This document shows, piece after piece, positions 7,672-15,860 of a DNA stretch of 64,000 nucleotides; the stretch's first letter is position 1, and each line of letters starts with the position of its first letter. This DNA is from CAIVAT01 sp964525995 (lineage in GTDB: Bacteria; Bacteroidota; Bacteroidia; Bacteroidales; FEN-979): assembly GCA_964525995.1 (NCBI GenBank), contig CAZGIM010000004.1, positions 124,001 to 188,000 of the forward strand. Reading direction: 5' to 3'. The translations under genes and the position numbers were made by a program. The notes under the pieces are model-generated. The model did not search any database. It was given only the letters and a program-made list of their open reading frames with translations, and was not told where the DNA came from.

Positions 7672-7998
7672 CTATTCGCTAATCCCTGTTCGCTGATCTC
7701 CATTCGCTGATTCCGGCTGTTCTGTCTCCCGTTTCTTCTTTTTCTTCCGCTTCGACATGAGGGCTTTACCGAAGGTGAACGCTTTACCCAAAAAAGTTGC
7801 ACTGTGCGTAATTTCACCCAATAGGCTTGTTGAAAGATTCCTGAGGGTAAACGCATCCAGGATTTTCCGGTAGTCCCGGTGAATGTGCTCCTCGGTCCTG
7901 AGGATTTCAAGTTTGAGCCGCTGCCGCTCCAATTCCAGATCTTTCAGGGATGTGATGCTTCCCGGTTTTATGGTATATCGTTTACTCATTCGACGCAT
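7672..7998 (-). CDS. Small basic protein of unknown function in the YtxH/holin-like gene set
   Basis: This 108-residue protein starts at the ATG at 7998; the ATG at 7989 (MSKRYTIKPGSI) is an equally good choice, and both overlap the preceding gene. It has an N-terminal segment SLKDLELERQRLKLEILRTEEHI likely to form a helix or coiled coil, then a highly basic run (LMSKRKKKKKRE). The last twelve or so residues (SANGDQRTGISE) are encoded by a 14-bp DNA repeat that ends at the stop codon. I do not recognise a named family. It is the third gene of a tightly overlapping set and probably acts with the two membrane proteins. Confidence 0.65.
   Translation of the reverse strand: MRRMSKRYTIKPGSITSLKDLELERQRLKLEILRTEEHIHRDYRKILDAFTLRNLSTSLLGEITHSATFLGKAFTFGKALMSKRKKKKKRETEQPESANGDQRTGISE
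7675..7716. repeat. Three degenerate 14-bp tandem units overlapping a gene 3' end
   Basis: TTCGCT recurs at 7675, 7689 and 7703 with similar following bases, giving a 14-bp period. The repeat encodes the C-terminal tail of the minus-strand gene 7672-7998 and abuts the GGAAAAT tract. Confidence 0.7.
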
Positions 7999-8347
7999 CC
8001 TCCTCCATTAAAACTTTGGTGATCTGGGTAACCAGGGGATTGAGGAAAATCTGATGGCGCTTCCAATATATGATCAGTCCGGCAATAATATACAATGCGG
8101 TTACAATCAGCGCTCCGGCCCAGGTAGGCCCCACGACTTCGCCAAACCAAAACATGAAGGCGAGTGAAAGGAAGAGCAGCATGAACATAGCCAGGATGAA
8201 AAATACCACCGCGATCAGGAATGCGGAGGCCATACGCGAAATTTTCTCCGTGATCACCAGTTTAAACAGGTCGATCCTCAGGTTGATGTAATCTTTGACA
8301 TTCTCGGTCAACGACGAGACATTATCGGAGATGGTTCCCTGTTCCAT
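7982..8347 (-). CDS. Holin-superfamily-III-like inner-membrane protein (DUF1469 type)
   Basis: This 121-residue protein has an amphipathic N-terminus (VSSLTENVKDYINLRIDLFKLVITEKISRM) followed by two membrane helices (about 40-70 and 77-98) with little between. This matches phage-holin-family/DUF1469 proteins, which commonly occur beside YtxH proteins in stress operons of non-phage origin. It overlaps the upstream YtxH gene by one base (TGATG arrangement), so they are translationally coupled. No phage genes are near, so a lytic role is unlikely. An envelope-stress role is inferred from the family. Confidence 0.78.
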   Translation of the reverse strand: MEQGTISDNVSSLTENVKDYINLRIDLFKLVITEKISRMASAFLIAVVFFILAMFMLLFLSLAFMFWFGEVVGPTWAGALIVTALYIIAGLIIYWKRHQIFLNPLVTQITKVLMEEDASNE

Positions 8348-8601
8348 CAGCGAGCCTCCTCTCTTTCAGATTCTTCGGCCACGTAATCAGAGCTTTGTTC
8401 TTCCCCGCCAAGAGCCGATTTCAGGGCATTCAGCTTTTCCGAGAGCCCGTCCTCAATGAAATCAGCAAACCCCATTATCCTTTTCTTTAACCTCTTCCGG
8501 GTTTTTGAGCCCTTCGCAGGGGCAATCAACATCCCGATCCCGATTCCTGCTGCAAGTCCGAAAATCCCTGCCAGCAAGGCATTTGATCCTGTTTTTGCCA
8601 T
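8347..8601 (-). CDS. YtxH domain protein
   Basis: This 84-residue protein has a glycine-rich membrane helix (ALLAGIFGLAAGIGIGMLIAPAKGSKTRKRLKKRI) that is the defining YtxH feature, with the APxKGxxTRxxL boundary. An acidic C-terminal tail follows (GGEEQSSDYVAEESEREEAR). YtxH proteins are often general-stress inducible. This is the first gene of the set, and a perfect TATCTTTG -7 element lies 34 bases upstream. Confidence 0.83.
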   Translation of the reverse strand: MAKTGSNALLAGIFGLAAGIGIGMLIAPAKGSKTRKRLKKRIMGFADFIEDGLSEKLNALKSALGGEEQSSDYVAEESEREEAR

Positions 8602-8620
8602 ATTAGGTACGCTTTAAAGA

Positions 8621-8644
8621 ACTATCTGTACAAACAAAGATAGT
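8621..8644 (-). promoter_or_regulatory. Promoter -7 of the YtxH gene set, overlapped by an inverted repeat
   Basis: On the minus strand TATCTTTG (8642-8635) matches TAnnTTTG exactly. It sits in an inverted repeat, ACTATCT (8621-8627) with AGATAGT (8638-8644). No clear -33 TTTG is found at standard spacing. The repeat may be an operator or a leader hairpin. Confidence 0.5.
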
Positions 8645-8680
8645 ACAAGAAACAACGTGTCACGAAAACAAAAATTTTAT

Positions 8681-8743
8681 TTCGTCCAACTCTTCGTCCA
8701 ACTCTTCGTCCGCTCTTCGTCTAACCAGTTTTCGTCAAACCAG
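8681..8743. repeat. 12-bp degenerate tandem repeat at the 3' end of the AI-2E permease gene
   Basis: TTCGTCCAACTC occurs twice exactly (8681-8692 and 8693-8704), followed by diverged TTCGTC-containing units at 8705, 8716 and about 8731. The left part is intergenic, while the right part lies inside the coding region and encodes the C-terminal residues LTKTG before the TAG at 8723-8721. Confidence 0.8.
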
Positions 8744-9824
8744 TTCCCGGTTTCAGATGCTCCCTTACTTCATGTACGACGATCTTGAGAAAACCATAGG
8801 CGGGAACAGCCACCACCATCCCGATGATTCCGCCAAAACTTGCAGCCGCGATGACCACCAGAAAAACCTCCACCGGATGTGCTTTGACGCTTTTCCCCTG
8901 AATAATGGGTGCAAAAATATTGTTGTCGATCATCTGAACAATGAACATAGCCGCCAGAATCTTGATGATCGTCGGCATGATCAATGCATACTCACCCAGG
9001 GCGATCATCCCGGTGGCCCCGATCAATACCCCCATGATCATAGAAATTATACCGCCGATATACGGGATGATGATGACAACACCGGCAAAAAAACCGATTA
9101 CCAAGGCGCTTGGAACACCCACAAGATAAAGGGCAAGGCTGTAGGTGGTAATGTTGGCAAAGATTTGCAGGATCAGACCGACCATATACCGGGAGAGGAG
9201 CTTTTTGCTTTTACTCAGGATGTTTTTTACCGGTTCTTCATACAATTTTGGGGTTAACAGAAGAATTCCCCGGTATAAAAGCATCGGATCTGTAAGAAAA
9301 AAGAAAGAGAGAAACGCGATAGCGAAAAGGTTGATGAAAAAAGTGCCGGTAAATGATATAAGGGAGGTGAACACACCGGAGAGAAAGGTCCAGTCGAGGA
9401 ATTTGACGATGGATTGCTTGATGCTTTTTTCAAGGGTCATGCCCTTGGGCATCAGCCCGTATTGGTTGATCATATGCTGCAAGCTCGCCATTTCCTTCTG
9501 GTAAAACTTCAGCAACTCGGTACTGTCGATGTTACTGATCAACTGGACTTCATTAAGTACCAGCGGGATGATCGTCGCGAAAATTCCCAGAAACAGTGCA
9601 AGGATCAGCACCAGGGTGAGGATGACGCTTATAACATGGGGGAAATGCACCCTGCCGATCCGGATTCTGTCGAAGAGATCAACCAGGGGAGAACCAATGA
9701 TGGTGATCACTCCTGCGACGATGATAAAGATCACAATGTTGCTGAAATACCATACCAGAAATCCCACGGCCAAAATGAGAAGTACCAGGAAGAAAAGTTT
9801 ATTTTTTTGATACAGTTCACGCAT
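8721..9824 (-). CDS. AI-2E family transporter (PerM/TqsA-like permease)
   Basis: The start is the ATG at 9824 (MRELYQKNKLFFLVLL), giving 367 residues; a TTG at 9842 is less likely. The protein has the AI-2E/UPF0118 layout: paired N-terminal helices, a hydrophilic middle (IDSTELLKFYQKEMASLQHMINQYG), then conserved SALVIGFFAGVVIIIPYIGG, MIDNNIFAPIIQGKSVKAHP and ASFGGIIGMVVAVPAYGFLKI. Members range from autoinducer-2 exporters to ion antiporters, so the substrate cannot be assigned. Its last residues are encoded by a tandem repeat. An exact -7 element (TACATTTG on the minus strand) lies at 9938-9945. Confidence 0.88.
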   Translation of the reverse strand: MRELYQKNKLFFLVLLILAVGFLVWYFSNIVIFIIVAGVITIIGSPLVDLFDRIRIGRVHFPHVISVILTLVLILALFLGIFATIIPLVLNEVQLISNIDSTELLKFYQKEMASLQHMINQYGLMPKGMTLEKSIKQSIVKFLDWTFLSGVFTSLISFTGTFFINLFAIAFLSFFFLTDPMLLYRGILLLTPKLYEEPVKNILSKSKKLLSRYMVGLILQIFANITTYSLALYLVGVPSALVIGFFAGVVIIIPYIGGIISMIMGVLIGATGMIALGEYALIMPTIIKILAAMFIVQMIDNNIFAPIIQGKSVKAHPVEVFLVVIAAASFGGIIGMVVAVPAYGFLKIVVHEVREHLKPGTGLTKTG

Positions 9825-9937
9825 AAGAAATTGTTTTTTCAACAGTCAGGATGATTTCCGGGATACAGGGTACAATTTAAAGTTCGCGATGGCCTCCCTT
9901 CATCCTGCATTCAAGTCCCGGAACCCGTGCTTTTTTA

Positions 9938-9945
9938 CAAATGTA
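9938..9945 (-). promoter_or_regulatory. Candidate -7 element for the AI-2E permease gene
   Basis: The minus strand reads TACATTTG (9945-9938), an exact TAnnTTTG match, about 114 bases upstream of the ATG at 9824. TTCG, rather than TTTG, is the nearest -33-like sequence. Confidence 0.45.
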
Positions 9946-10026
9946 ATCGAAAATAATCTGTCCTCTGAATTCGAACGTTAATAAAATTTTCCAGGCAGTG
10001 GATCCAATGGGGCCGTATTGTTCGCT

Positions 10027-10890
10027 TCAGGCGATCAGTGCGTTGGCGATCAGGGCACCCATCGCAAGAATCCAAAAGAGGTTGACGCTGGCGAAAACCA
10101 GCCGGAAACGAAGCGCAGGGGAGAGAAACAACTGCCAGGCAATGATCATCAACAGGAACATGTTGATCGTCAGGATTCCGAAGCCAAGCCATGGAAAATG
10201 AATTATTTTGAAATAAACCATCATGATCGAGACGGCTGAAGAGGCAAGGATCCAAGTCATCGCGATGATCCGGATCCAGGTATCAGAAAAAATGTCGTTC
10301 AAGACCGGGAATCCCGCTTTCCGGTATTCCGGGCCGTATTTCAGGTTTAGTAGCAAAAAATGAGGCATCTGCCAGATGAAGACGAAGAAGGCGAGGAACA
10401 GGGCTCCGGGTGAGAGATAATCATGCTCCATCGCGGCAAAACCCATCATGACGGGAATGGCTCCTGTGAGGGCGCCCGGAAACACCGCGAATGCCGATTT
10501 ACGCTTCAGCCAGGTATAGAATCCGTTAAACCAGAAAAGGTTGACCAAACCCAGGACCAGGGTGTTCCAGTTGACCTGGTACATCAGGATTATCAGACTG
10601 CCAACAAGTGTGATCAAGGCGATGCGCAGCCCTTCGGCCGGACTGATCCTGCGCGATGGAATCGGACGGCTTTTGGTGTGGTCCATTTTTTCATCGAGGT
10701 TCCATTCCTGATACTGGTTGAATGCCGAAGCACCGCAGGCCAAAAGGAAGATCGACAGGAGTGGCCAGACCATCCGGCTTGCTATTTCACCGGTAGCCAT
10801 TACCATAGCGGTAAAGGTGGTGAATGTCACCGCAAGAGAAACCGGGAATCGGATCAGGGTGTAGATATCTTTTAAACTGGCATTGTGCAT
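10027..10890 (-). CDS. ctaB: Protoheme IX farnesyltransferase (heme O synthase)
   Basis: This UbiA-superfamily integral membrane enzyme adds a farnesyl group to heme b to make heme O for terminal oxidases. The 287-residue protein has about nine hydrophobic helices. The first prenyl-diphosphate-binding motif is at 58-70 (NQYQEWNLDEKMD), with Glu62 where the classic NxxxDxxxD motif has Asp. CtaB-specific features include TGAIPVMMGF and WQMPHFLLLNLKYGPEYRKAG. No ctaA or oxidase subunit genes are adjacent. The -7 element TACTTTTG lies on the minus strand at 10951-10944. Confidence 0.88.
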   Translation of the reverse strand: MHNASLKDIYTLIRFPVSLAVTFTTFTAMVMATGEIASRMVWPLLSIFLLACGASAFNQYQEWNLDEKMDHTKSRPIPSRRISPAEGLRIALITLVGSLIILMYQVNWNTLVLGLVNLFWFNGFYTWLKRKSAFAVFPGALTGAIPVMMGFAAMEHDYLSPGALFLAFFVFIWQMPHFLLLNLKYGPEYRKAGFPVLNDIFSDTWIRIIAMTWILASSAVSIMMVYFKIIHFPWLGFGILTINMFLLMIIAWQLFLSPALRFRLVFASVNLFWILAMGALIANALIA

Positions 10891-10943
10891 ATATCCATAA
10901 ATCAGATGATCAGAAAAATATATGTAGCTGAATGAAATATAGA

Positions 10944-10951
10944 CAAAAGTA
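10944..10951 (-). promoter_or_regulatory. Candidate -7 element for ctaB
   Basis: The minus strand reads TACTTTTG, an exact TAnnTTTG match, about 54 bases upstream of the ctaB ATG. No -33 TTTG is visible at the right distance. Confidence 0.45.
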
Positions 10952-11047
10952 AATAAATATTATTCATCGCAGATGCCGGCGGTTACTTTTTATACGATCA
11001 AATAGTCAGTCCTTGCGAAATGCCTTAAAAATATTGACTTCCCGAAA

Positions 11048-13564
11048 TTAAAACGGGAAAAGCATGGTGATTATGAAGGCAAAATTATCACCGGCATAAT
11101 TAAAGGAGTAAGGTCCCCACCGGTAAAATGCGCCGATTCCGATCTTATAGAGTTGCAGGTTGACCAGGTTGTTGATCAACAGTCCCGATTCATAATAACC
11201 TAATTTCATCTCCTTGGGATCGATGGTGTTATAAGCATACCGTTCTTTATGATCCAACCATCCGAATCCAATATTCTGGGAAATGGCGAATTCGGGATGA
11301 AACCAGCTCTTGCTCCTGAAAAGCAGGTATCCGAAGTCGTGATAGAGATACAGTGAAAGGTATTTATTCGACAGAAATTCATTGTTACGCATGGTGGCGA
11401 AGCTGTTGGGGGCATACAGGGTGATCAGACGGTAACTTCCGGGTGCATAATACAGATTACAGGCAGGAACGGGCTGATCGACATAGCCTCCGTTGAGCTG
11501 CCATGTCAGTTTCCCTAAAAATTTGATGTTAAATGTTTTCCGGATTTTAAGATCGAAACGATTGTAATCAAATTCGCCACCCAGAAAACCTTTGATTCCG
11601 CGGGTGTACTGAAACCAGACTACGGGATACTTTGTTCCTAATGAAATTTTATTGTTGACGGTCTGGATGAACTTTTCACCATATGCCCATTTGAATCCCG
11701 CTGTCAGGTAAGTAAAGCGGAACTGATCCTGCAGGATAACCGCATTCCCCTCGGGTGTTGCTAAATCATAAGTCGTAGTCTGTTTCCCTTCGTGTATCAG
11801 TCCGATGTTGAACATAACAAATTTCAGCGCTCTGAATCCTGCGGAAAGATTGAAATTTTCAGTCCGGTCCATCTTTTTTAAGAGCAACTGTCTGAAATTC
11901 CCCGAAAGGATCGATTCATAGTCGCCCGGGAAATGAACGCCTCCCGATTCAGTCAGGTCGAAATAATAGGATCCCGAAAGGGTGATGTCGTGCCGCCGGT
12001 TGACCAGAAACCGTACGTCGCCTCCGTATTTTGAGGTCACAATGGCGCATGCAAACTGGTAAAAACCTCCGATTTTAAACCATCTGGAAAGCTTATCGTT
12101 GGTGTGTAATCCGGCCCCTAAAACCATTCCTTCGTAGGTGTTGTAATTCAAAAACCGGTTGATGTCCAGATCTATCGGTCCCCAGGGAATCTTTCCGGTG
12201 AGCAGCGTTTGAGCCGTTTTGGCCAGTTTGTCGAAATTGTTCTCTTTCCCGATACTGTCAATGACCTGATAAGTGCGCCGGTCCTTGATGGTCAGGCTGT
12301 CGGTGCGGTACTGGTTCCAGAAGGGTTCATTTCGTGAGGTTGCCATGGGATCCACTTCGACATCGAGATGTGTGAACTCACGCCTGACCAGCTCGGGGTT
12401 GAGCACAATATCGCGAATGTAACTCCTTCCTCTTCCAACTGCTTTATATTTTCCGATCCTGAGGTTGTTGAATCCCACATCGGTATTAAGCTGAACCGGG
12501 AACCACCGGATGCTGTCGATGAATTCGTACATTTGATGGATCCTGATTATAAATCCGCCGGCAGATGTATGGGGCTCCGCACTGACATTCTGGATGGCCC
12601 AACCGTGGGTGTTTACGGCCATCACCCCCTTTAGCCCGTCAAAATTGGTTCCTTTCATTGGCCGGAAGCTGATGGTGAACACTGTATCCTTCCCCGAAAA
12701 GGTGGTATCCTCAATCTTAAAGAAATACTTGCTCAACCCTCCGGCGCCAATCGGATTGACATATTCATTCTGAAATATCGTGATGATCGGTTTATAAAAT
12801 GAAAAAGACTGGATCTGGGTGGTGAGAAACACGAAGATCGGATCTTTAAACCCCGACATCTTAGTGGCAATGACCTGGTTATAGTTTTTATCCGGCGCCA
12901 TGAATTTCCGCTTTATCACATTCTCCATGAGAAAGAGATACTGTTTCCCGACCAGGTCCTCGAGCATCCGTGAAGTCGAATCTCGTCTCACCGTATCGAT
13001 GCCGGCCGAATCCTCCCTGACCGTGAAATCGACGCCGACCCCAAATGATGGGGCCGTACCGGAAGTATCGACCAGCGCGGTAAAATCATTTTTGACCGTA
13101 GTGTCGATGTCGAGGGTGAAAACCGTTTTATCATAGGCCGTATAGGAGAAGGTACTCACCTTTTCGGGATCATTGTTATCGCGGTTTTCAATTACATTCC
13201 GGATGATCCGGTGGGCAGGGTTAATCCCGGGAAGAATCTCCACTTCGCGGAGGTCGATCTCTTTCGCTGTCATCAGGATCGAAAGGTTACTGGTACGATT
13301 TCCGATGGTAACGGTCACCGGCTCGTAACCCACATAAGAGAGTCTCAGCGTGCGGACAGGTTTACCCGACCGTATCCTGAATTTTCCGTCGATATCACTC
13401 GTGCCTCCGGTATTGCTGTTGTTGATGACGATATTAACAAATGCAAGCGGTGTTTTTGATTTGGAATCGGAAACCCTTCCTGAAACCTCGTAAAGTTCCT
13501 GGCTGAATGTGATGACCGGAAGGAGCAGAAGAACAGTCATAAGGATGGACCATCTTGGTATCAT
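11048..13564 (-). CDS. DUF5686 outer-membrane protein with carboxypeptidase-like regulatory domain
   Basis: The start is the ATG at 13564 (MIPRWSILMTVLLLLPVITFSQ, a signal peptide); the TTG at 13582 overlaps the promoter and is rejected. The 838-residue protein opens with a CarboxypepD_reg-like domain at about 24-105 (YEVSGRVSDSKSKTPLAFVNIVI, GTSDIDGKFRI, LRLSYVGYEPV), as in Bacteroidota TonB-dependent receptors. A long DUF5686 beta-barrel region follows (KGFLGGEFDYNRFDLKIRKT near the C-terminus), ending NFAFIITMLFPF, an outer-membrane-type terminal strand. It lacks an obvious plug domain. The function is unknown; these proteins are common and Bacteroidota-specific. Confidence 0.87.
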   Translation of the reverse strand: MIPRWSILMTVLLLLPVITFSQELYEVSGRVSDSKSKTPLAFVNIVINNSNTGGTSDIDGKFRIRSGKPVRTLRLSYVGYEPVTVTIGNRTSNLSILMTAKEIDLREVEILPGINPAHRIIRNVIENRDNNDPEKVSTFSYTAYDKTVFTLDIDTTVKNDFTALVDTSGTAPSFGVGVDFTVREDSAGIDTVRRDSTSRMLEDLVGKQYLFLMENVIKRKFMAPDKNYNQVIATKMSGFKDPIFVFLTTQIQSFSFYKPIITIFQNEYVNPIGAGGLSKYFFKIEDTTFSGKDTVFTISFRPMKGTNFDGLKGVMAVNTHGWAIQNVSAEPHTSAGGFIIRIHQMYEFIDSIRWFPVQLNTDVGFNNLRIGKYKAVGRGRSYIRDIVLNPELVRREFTHLDVEVDPMATSRNEPFWNQYRTDSLTIKDRRTYQVIDSIGKENNFDKLAKTAQTLLTGKIPWGPIDLDINRFLNYNTYEGMVLGAGLHTNDKLSRWFKIGGFYQFACAIVTSKYGGDVRFLVNRRHDITLSGSYYFDLTESGGVHFPGDYESILSGNFRQLLLKKMDRTENFNLSAGFRALKFVMFNIGLIHEGKQTTTYDLATPEGNAVILQDQFRFTYLTAGFKWAYGEKFIQTVNNKISLGTKYPVVWFQYTRGIKGFLGGEFDYNRFDLKIRKTFNIKFLGKLTWQLNGGYVDQPVPACNLYYAPGSYRLITLYAPNSFATMRNNEFLSNKYLSLYLYHDFGYLLFRSKSWFHPEFAISQNIGFGWLDHKERYAYNTIDPKEMKLGYYESGLLINNLVNLQLYKIGIGAFYRWGPYSFNYAGDNFAFIITMLFPF

Positions 13565-13579
13565 GCGAGATCGTTTTTC

Positions 13580-13613
13580 CAAAGATAAGAAACCTGCCCC
13601 GGATCGAATACAA
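13580..13613 (-). promoter_or_regulatory. Promoter of the DUF5686 gene
   Basis: On the minus strand TTG (13613-13611) is followed after 23 bases by TATCTTTG (13587-13580), an exact -7 element. The ATG at 13564 is about 15 bases further on, so the leader is short. This promoter supports the ATG start over the TTG at 13582. Confidence 0.55.
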
Positions 13614-13656
13614 CCCTGAAATAATTTGTACCTTTCCGAAAAAATCGAAGTGATTG

Positions 13657-14832
13657 ATGGATGAAAAGACGTTTCCCCTGATAGCCAAGACCGTTTCAGG
13701 ACTTGAGCCTGTGCTTGCTGAGGAGCTTACCCGGGCAGGAGCAAGAGATATTATGATACTGAACCGTGCAGTCTCATTCACCGGAAGCAAAGAGATGATG
13801 TATCGCACCAATTATCTGTGCCGGACCGCACTGAGAATTTTAAAGCCCCTGTTCCATTTCGAAATTGAAGAACAGGATACCCTGTATGAACGGATGGTTG
13901 ACTACCCCTGGGAACAGGTGATGGAAGTCGGGCAGAAGTTCTCGATCGACGCCGTGATTTCCTACACGGTTTTCACCAACTCGCAATTCGTGGCCCAGCG
14001 AACAAAAGACGCTATTGCCGACCGGTTCCGGAAACTGACGGGAAAACGTCCGTCGGTCGATTTGGATCATCCTGATTTGAAAATTAACGTACACCTTTTC
14101 AAGGATCTTTGTACCGTTTCGGTCGATTCATCCGGTCAGTCGCTGCACCGCCGGGGTTACCGGAAACGCACGGGTCCGGCTCCGATCAATGAGGCGCTCG
14201 CAGCCGGATTGATTGCCCTTTCGGGGTGGGAGCCTGAAATTCCGTTGCTTGATCCAATGTGCGGGTCCGGCACCATTTTAATTGAAGCGGCCATGCAGGC
14301 GAAGAAGATACCTGCCGGATATTTTCGTACCGATTTCGGATTCATGAAATGGAACGATTTCGATAGCGAATTATGGAGCCGGGTGAGGAATGAATCGGAT
14401 TCAGGGATCCTCAACGCGAACCTTGACCTGGCAGGATATGACCGGGCTTCCAGGGCCATTGAATCAGTTAGGGAAAACCTTCGTTTTACGGGTCTTACCG
14501 ATGATATCAGGCTGGAAACCGTGTCGTTTGAAGATTCGATGCCACCTTTCAGCAAAGGATTCCTCATCTCCAACCCGCCCTATGACGAGCGTTTAAAGCT
14601 GGATGATTCAGTAGCATTTTACAAGATGATCGGCAACGTGATGAAACGGAAATACGCCGGATTTACTGCCTGGCTGATATCATCCGACCTGGAGGCGATG
14701 AAATTCGTCGGACTTCGTCCATCAAAAAAAATCACCCTCTTCAACGGTCCGCTTGAATGCAGGTTTATGAAGTTTGACCTGTTTGAAGGGAAAAAAGGTC
14801 ACCCCAAAGCCCAAAGCAAAGACCAGTCATAA
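13657..14832 (+). CDS. THUMP-domain class I SAM-dependent RNA methyltransferase (RlmL N-terminal type)
   Basis: This protein methylates guanine in RNA, most likely 23S rRNA in the manner of the RlmL N-terminal half (G2445). The start is the ATG at 13657, three bases after a TTG. The 391-residue protein has an N-terminal ferredoxin-like/THUMP region at about 1-160 (TVSGLEPVLAEELTRAGA, LHRRGYRKRTGPAPINEALAAG). The methyltransferase domain follows, with SAM motif LLDPMCGSGTILIEAA near 200 and catalytic SNPPYDERL near 305. It lacks the RlmK C-terminal domain, as is usual outside gammaproteobacteria. The C-terminal tail (KKGHPKAQSKDQS) is encoded by a short CCCAAAGC-type repeat. It is the only gene upstream of pfkA on this strand. 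Confidence 0.9.
   Translation: MDEKTFPLIAKTVSGLEPVLAEELTRAGARDIMILNRAVSFTGSKEMMYRTNYLCRTALRILKPLFHFEIEEQDTLYERMVDYPWEQVMEVGQKFSIDAVISYTVFTNSQFVAQRTKDAIADRFRKLTGKRPSVDLDHPDLKINVHLFKDLCTVSVDSSGQSLHRRGYRKRTGPAPINEALAAGLIALSGWEPEIPLLDPMCGSGTILIEAAMQAKKIPAGYFRTDFGFMKWNDFDSELWSRVRNESDSGILNANLDLAGYDRASRAIESVRENLRFTGLTDDIRLETVSFEDSMPPFSKGFLISNPPYDERLKLDDSVAFYKMIGNVMKRKYAGFTAWLISSDLEAMKFVGLRPSKKITLFNGPLECRFMKFDLFEGKKGHPKAQSKDQS
14803..14821. repeat. Short degenerate tandem repeat encoding a C-terminal tail
   Basis: CCCAAAGC, CCAAAGC and AAAG follow one another and encode PKAQSK of the methyltransferase tail just before its stop. It resembles, on a smaller scale, the repeat patches at other gene ends in the window. 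Confidence 0.45.
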
Positions 14833-14838
14833 AATAAG

Positions 14839-14846
14839 TACTTTTG
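14839..14846 (+). promoter_or_regulatory. Candidate -7 element for pfkA
   Basis: TACTTTTG is an exact TAnnTTTG match 17 bases before the pfkA ATG at 14864. No -33 TTTG stands at the expected spacing. Confidence 0.45.
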
Positions 14847-14863
14847 CACCCTAAGAAATTCCT

Positions 14864-15844
14864 ATGTCACATATTACCAAAATCGGCGTTATGACCTCGG
14901 GCGGCGATGCCCCCGGGATGAATGCAGCCATACGGGCTGTGGTTCGGACAGCCATTTTCAGCGGTCTCGATATTTATGGCATTTACCGCGGATATGAAGG
15001 AATGATTGACGACCATATCGAACAGATGTACAGCCATTCGGTATCGAACATCATCCAACGCGGCGGTACCATCCTGAAAACCGCACGCAGCAAGCGGTTT
15101 ATGGAGTATCCCGGACGCCTGCAGGCGTTCAACAACCTCAAGGAACGCCAAATAGATGCCCTGGTGGTAATTGGCGGGAACGGCACTTTCACCGGAGCTT
15201 CGATCTTTAACAAGGAGTTTAATTTCCCGATTATTGGTTTGCCGGGGACCATCGACAATGACCTCTACGGAACCGATTCCACCATCGGTTACGATACAGC
15301 CATTAATACCGTGGTCGAGGCTGCCGATAAAATCCGTGATACCGCCACTTCGCATGAACGCCTCTTTTTCATCGAGGTGATGGGGCGCGATGCAGGGTTT
15401 ATTGCCCTCCGGAGCGGCATTGCCTGCGGCGCAGAGTTTATCCTGGTTCCGGAGACAACAACGTATATCGACAACCTTGCCCGGTTGTTGCGACATGACT
15501 GGAGAAAGAATAAAACCTCAGGGATCGTGATCGTGGCTGAAGGTGATGATATGGGCGGGGCTTATGAGGTAGCAAAAAAAGTGAAAGAGAAGATACCTGA
15601 GATGGATGCCCGGGTCACCATCCTCGGTCACATCCAACGGGGAGGATCCCCAAGCGCATACGACCGGGTGTTGGCGAGTTCGCTGGGATACCTGGCTGTA
15701 AAAGGCCTTTTGGAAGGCCACCGCGATTGCATGGCCGGTATCATCGATAAGGTGGTGACCTTCACACCCTTTGAAAAGGCTATCAAACATACCAAGGATA
15801 TTAACAAGGAGATGCTCGAAATGTCGCGCATTCTGGCCCTGTAA
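14864..15844 (+). CDS. pfkA: ATP-dependent 6-phosphofructokinase (with an unusual GGNG motif)
   Basis: This cytosolic glycolytic enzyme phosphorylates fructose 6-phosphate to fructose 1,6-bisphosphate. The 326-residue protein shows the bacterial PfkA pattern: MTSGGDAPGMNAAIR at about 10-24, IIQRGGTILKTARS, GLPGTIDNDLYGTDSTIGYDTA (catalytic Asp131), VEVMGRDAGFIAL and LGHIQRGGSPSAYDR. The Gly in LPGTIDND and the Gly after Asn106 indicate the ATP-using rather than the pyrophosphate-using type. The odd point is VIGGNGTFTGA: residue 106 is Asn (codon AAC) where the family normally has Asp (GGDGS), the residue that helps hold Mg-ATP in E. coli PfkA. The protein is otherwise intact. Confidence 0.93.
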   Translation: MSHITKIGVMTSGGDAPGMNAAIRAVVRTAIFSGLDIYGIYRGYEGMIDDHIEQMYSHSVSNIIQRGGTILKTARSKRFMEYPGRLQAFNNLKERQIDALVVIGGNGTFTGASIFNKEFNFPIIGLPGTIDNDLYGTDSTIGYDTAINTVVEAADKIRDTATSHERLFFIEVMGRDAGFIALRSGIACGAEFILVPETTTYIDNLARLLRHDWRKNKTSGIVIVAEGDDMGGAYEVAKKVKEKIPEMDARVTILGHIQRGGSPSAYDRVLASSLGYLAVKGLLEGHRDCMAGIIDKVVTFTPFEKAIKHTKDINKEMLEMSRILAL

Positions 15845-15860
15845 CAGCAACATTCTTTCT

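Noticed and set aside
7982..8347. Prophage remnant because of the holin-like gene
   Set aside because: No other phage gene is near. DUF1469/YtxH pairs are known from ordinary chromosomal stress operons.
9414..9854. A 146-residue plus-strand frame opposite the AI-2E permease
   Set aside because: It lies wholly antisense to a well-supported gene, is rich in His, Asp and Gln from the complement of hydrophobic codons, and has no own promoter.
13565..13582. Start of the DUF5686 gene at the TTG at 13582
   Set aside because: It overlaps the exact -7 promoter element. The ATG at 13564 gives a proper signal peptide.
15771..15860. PriA start at 15771 overlapping pfkA
   Set aside because: The extension (30 residues with several Cys and Arg) is not PriA-like. 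The family N-terminus begins at the TTG at 15861.
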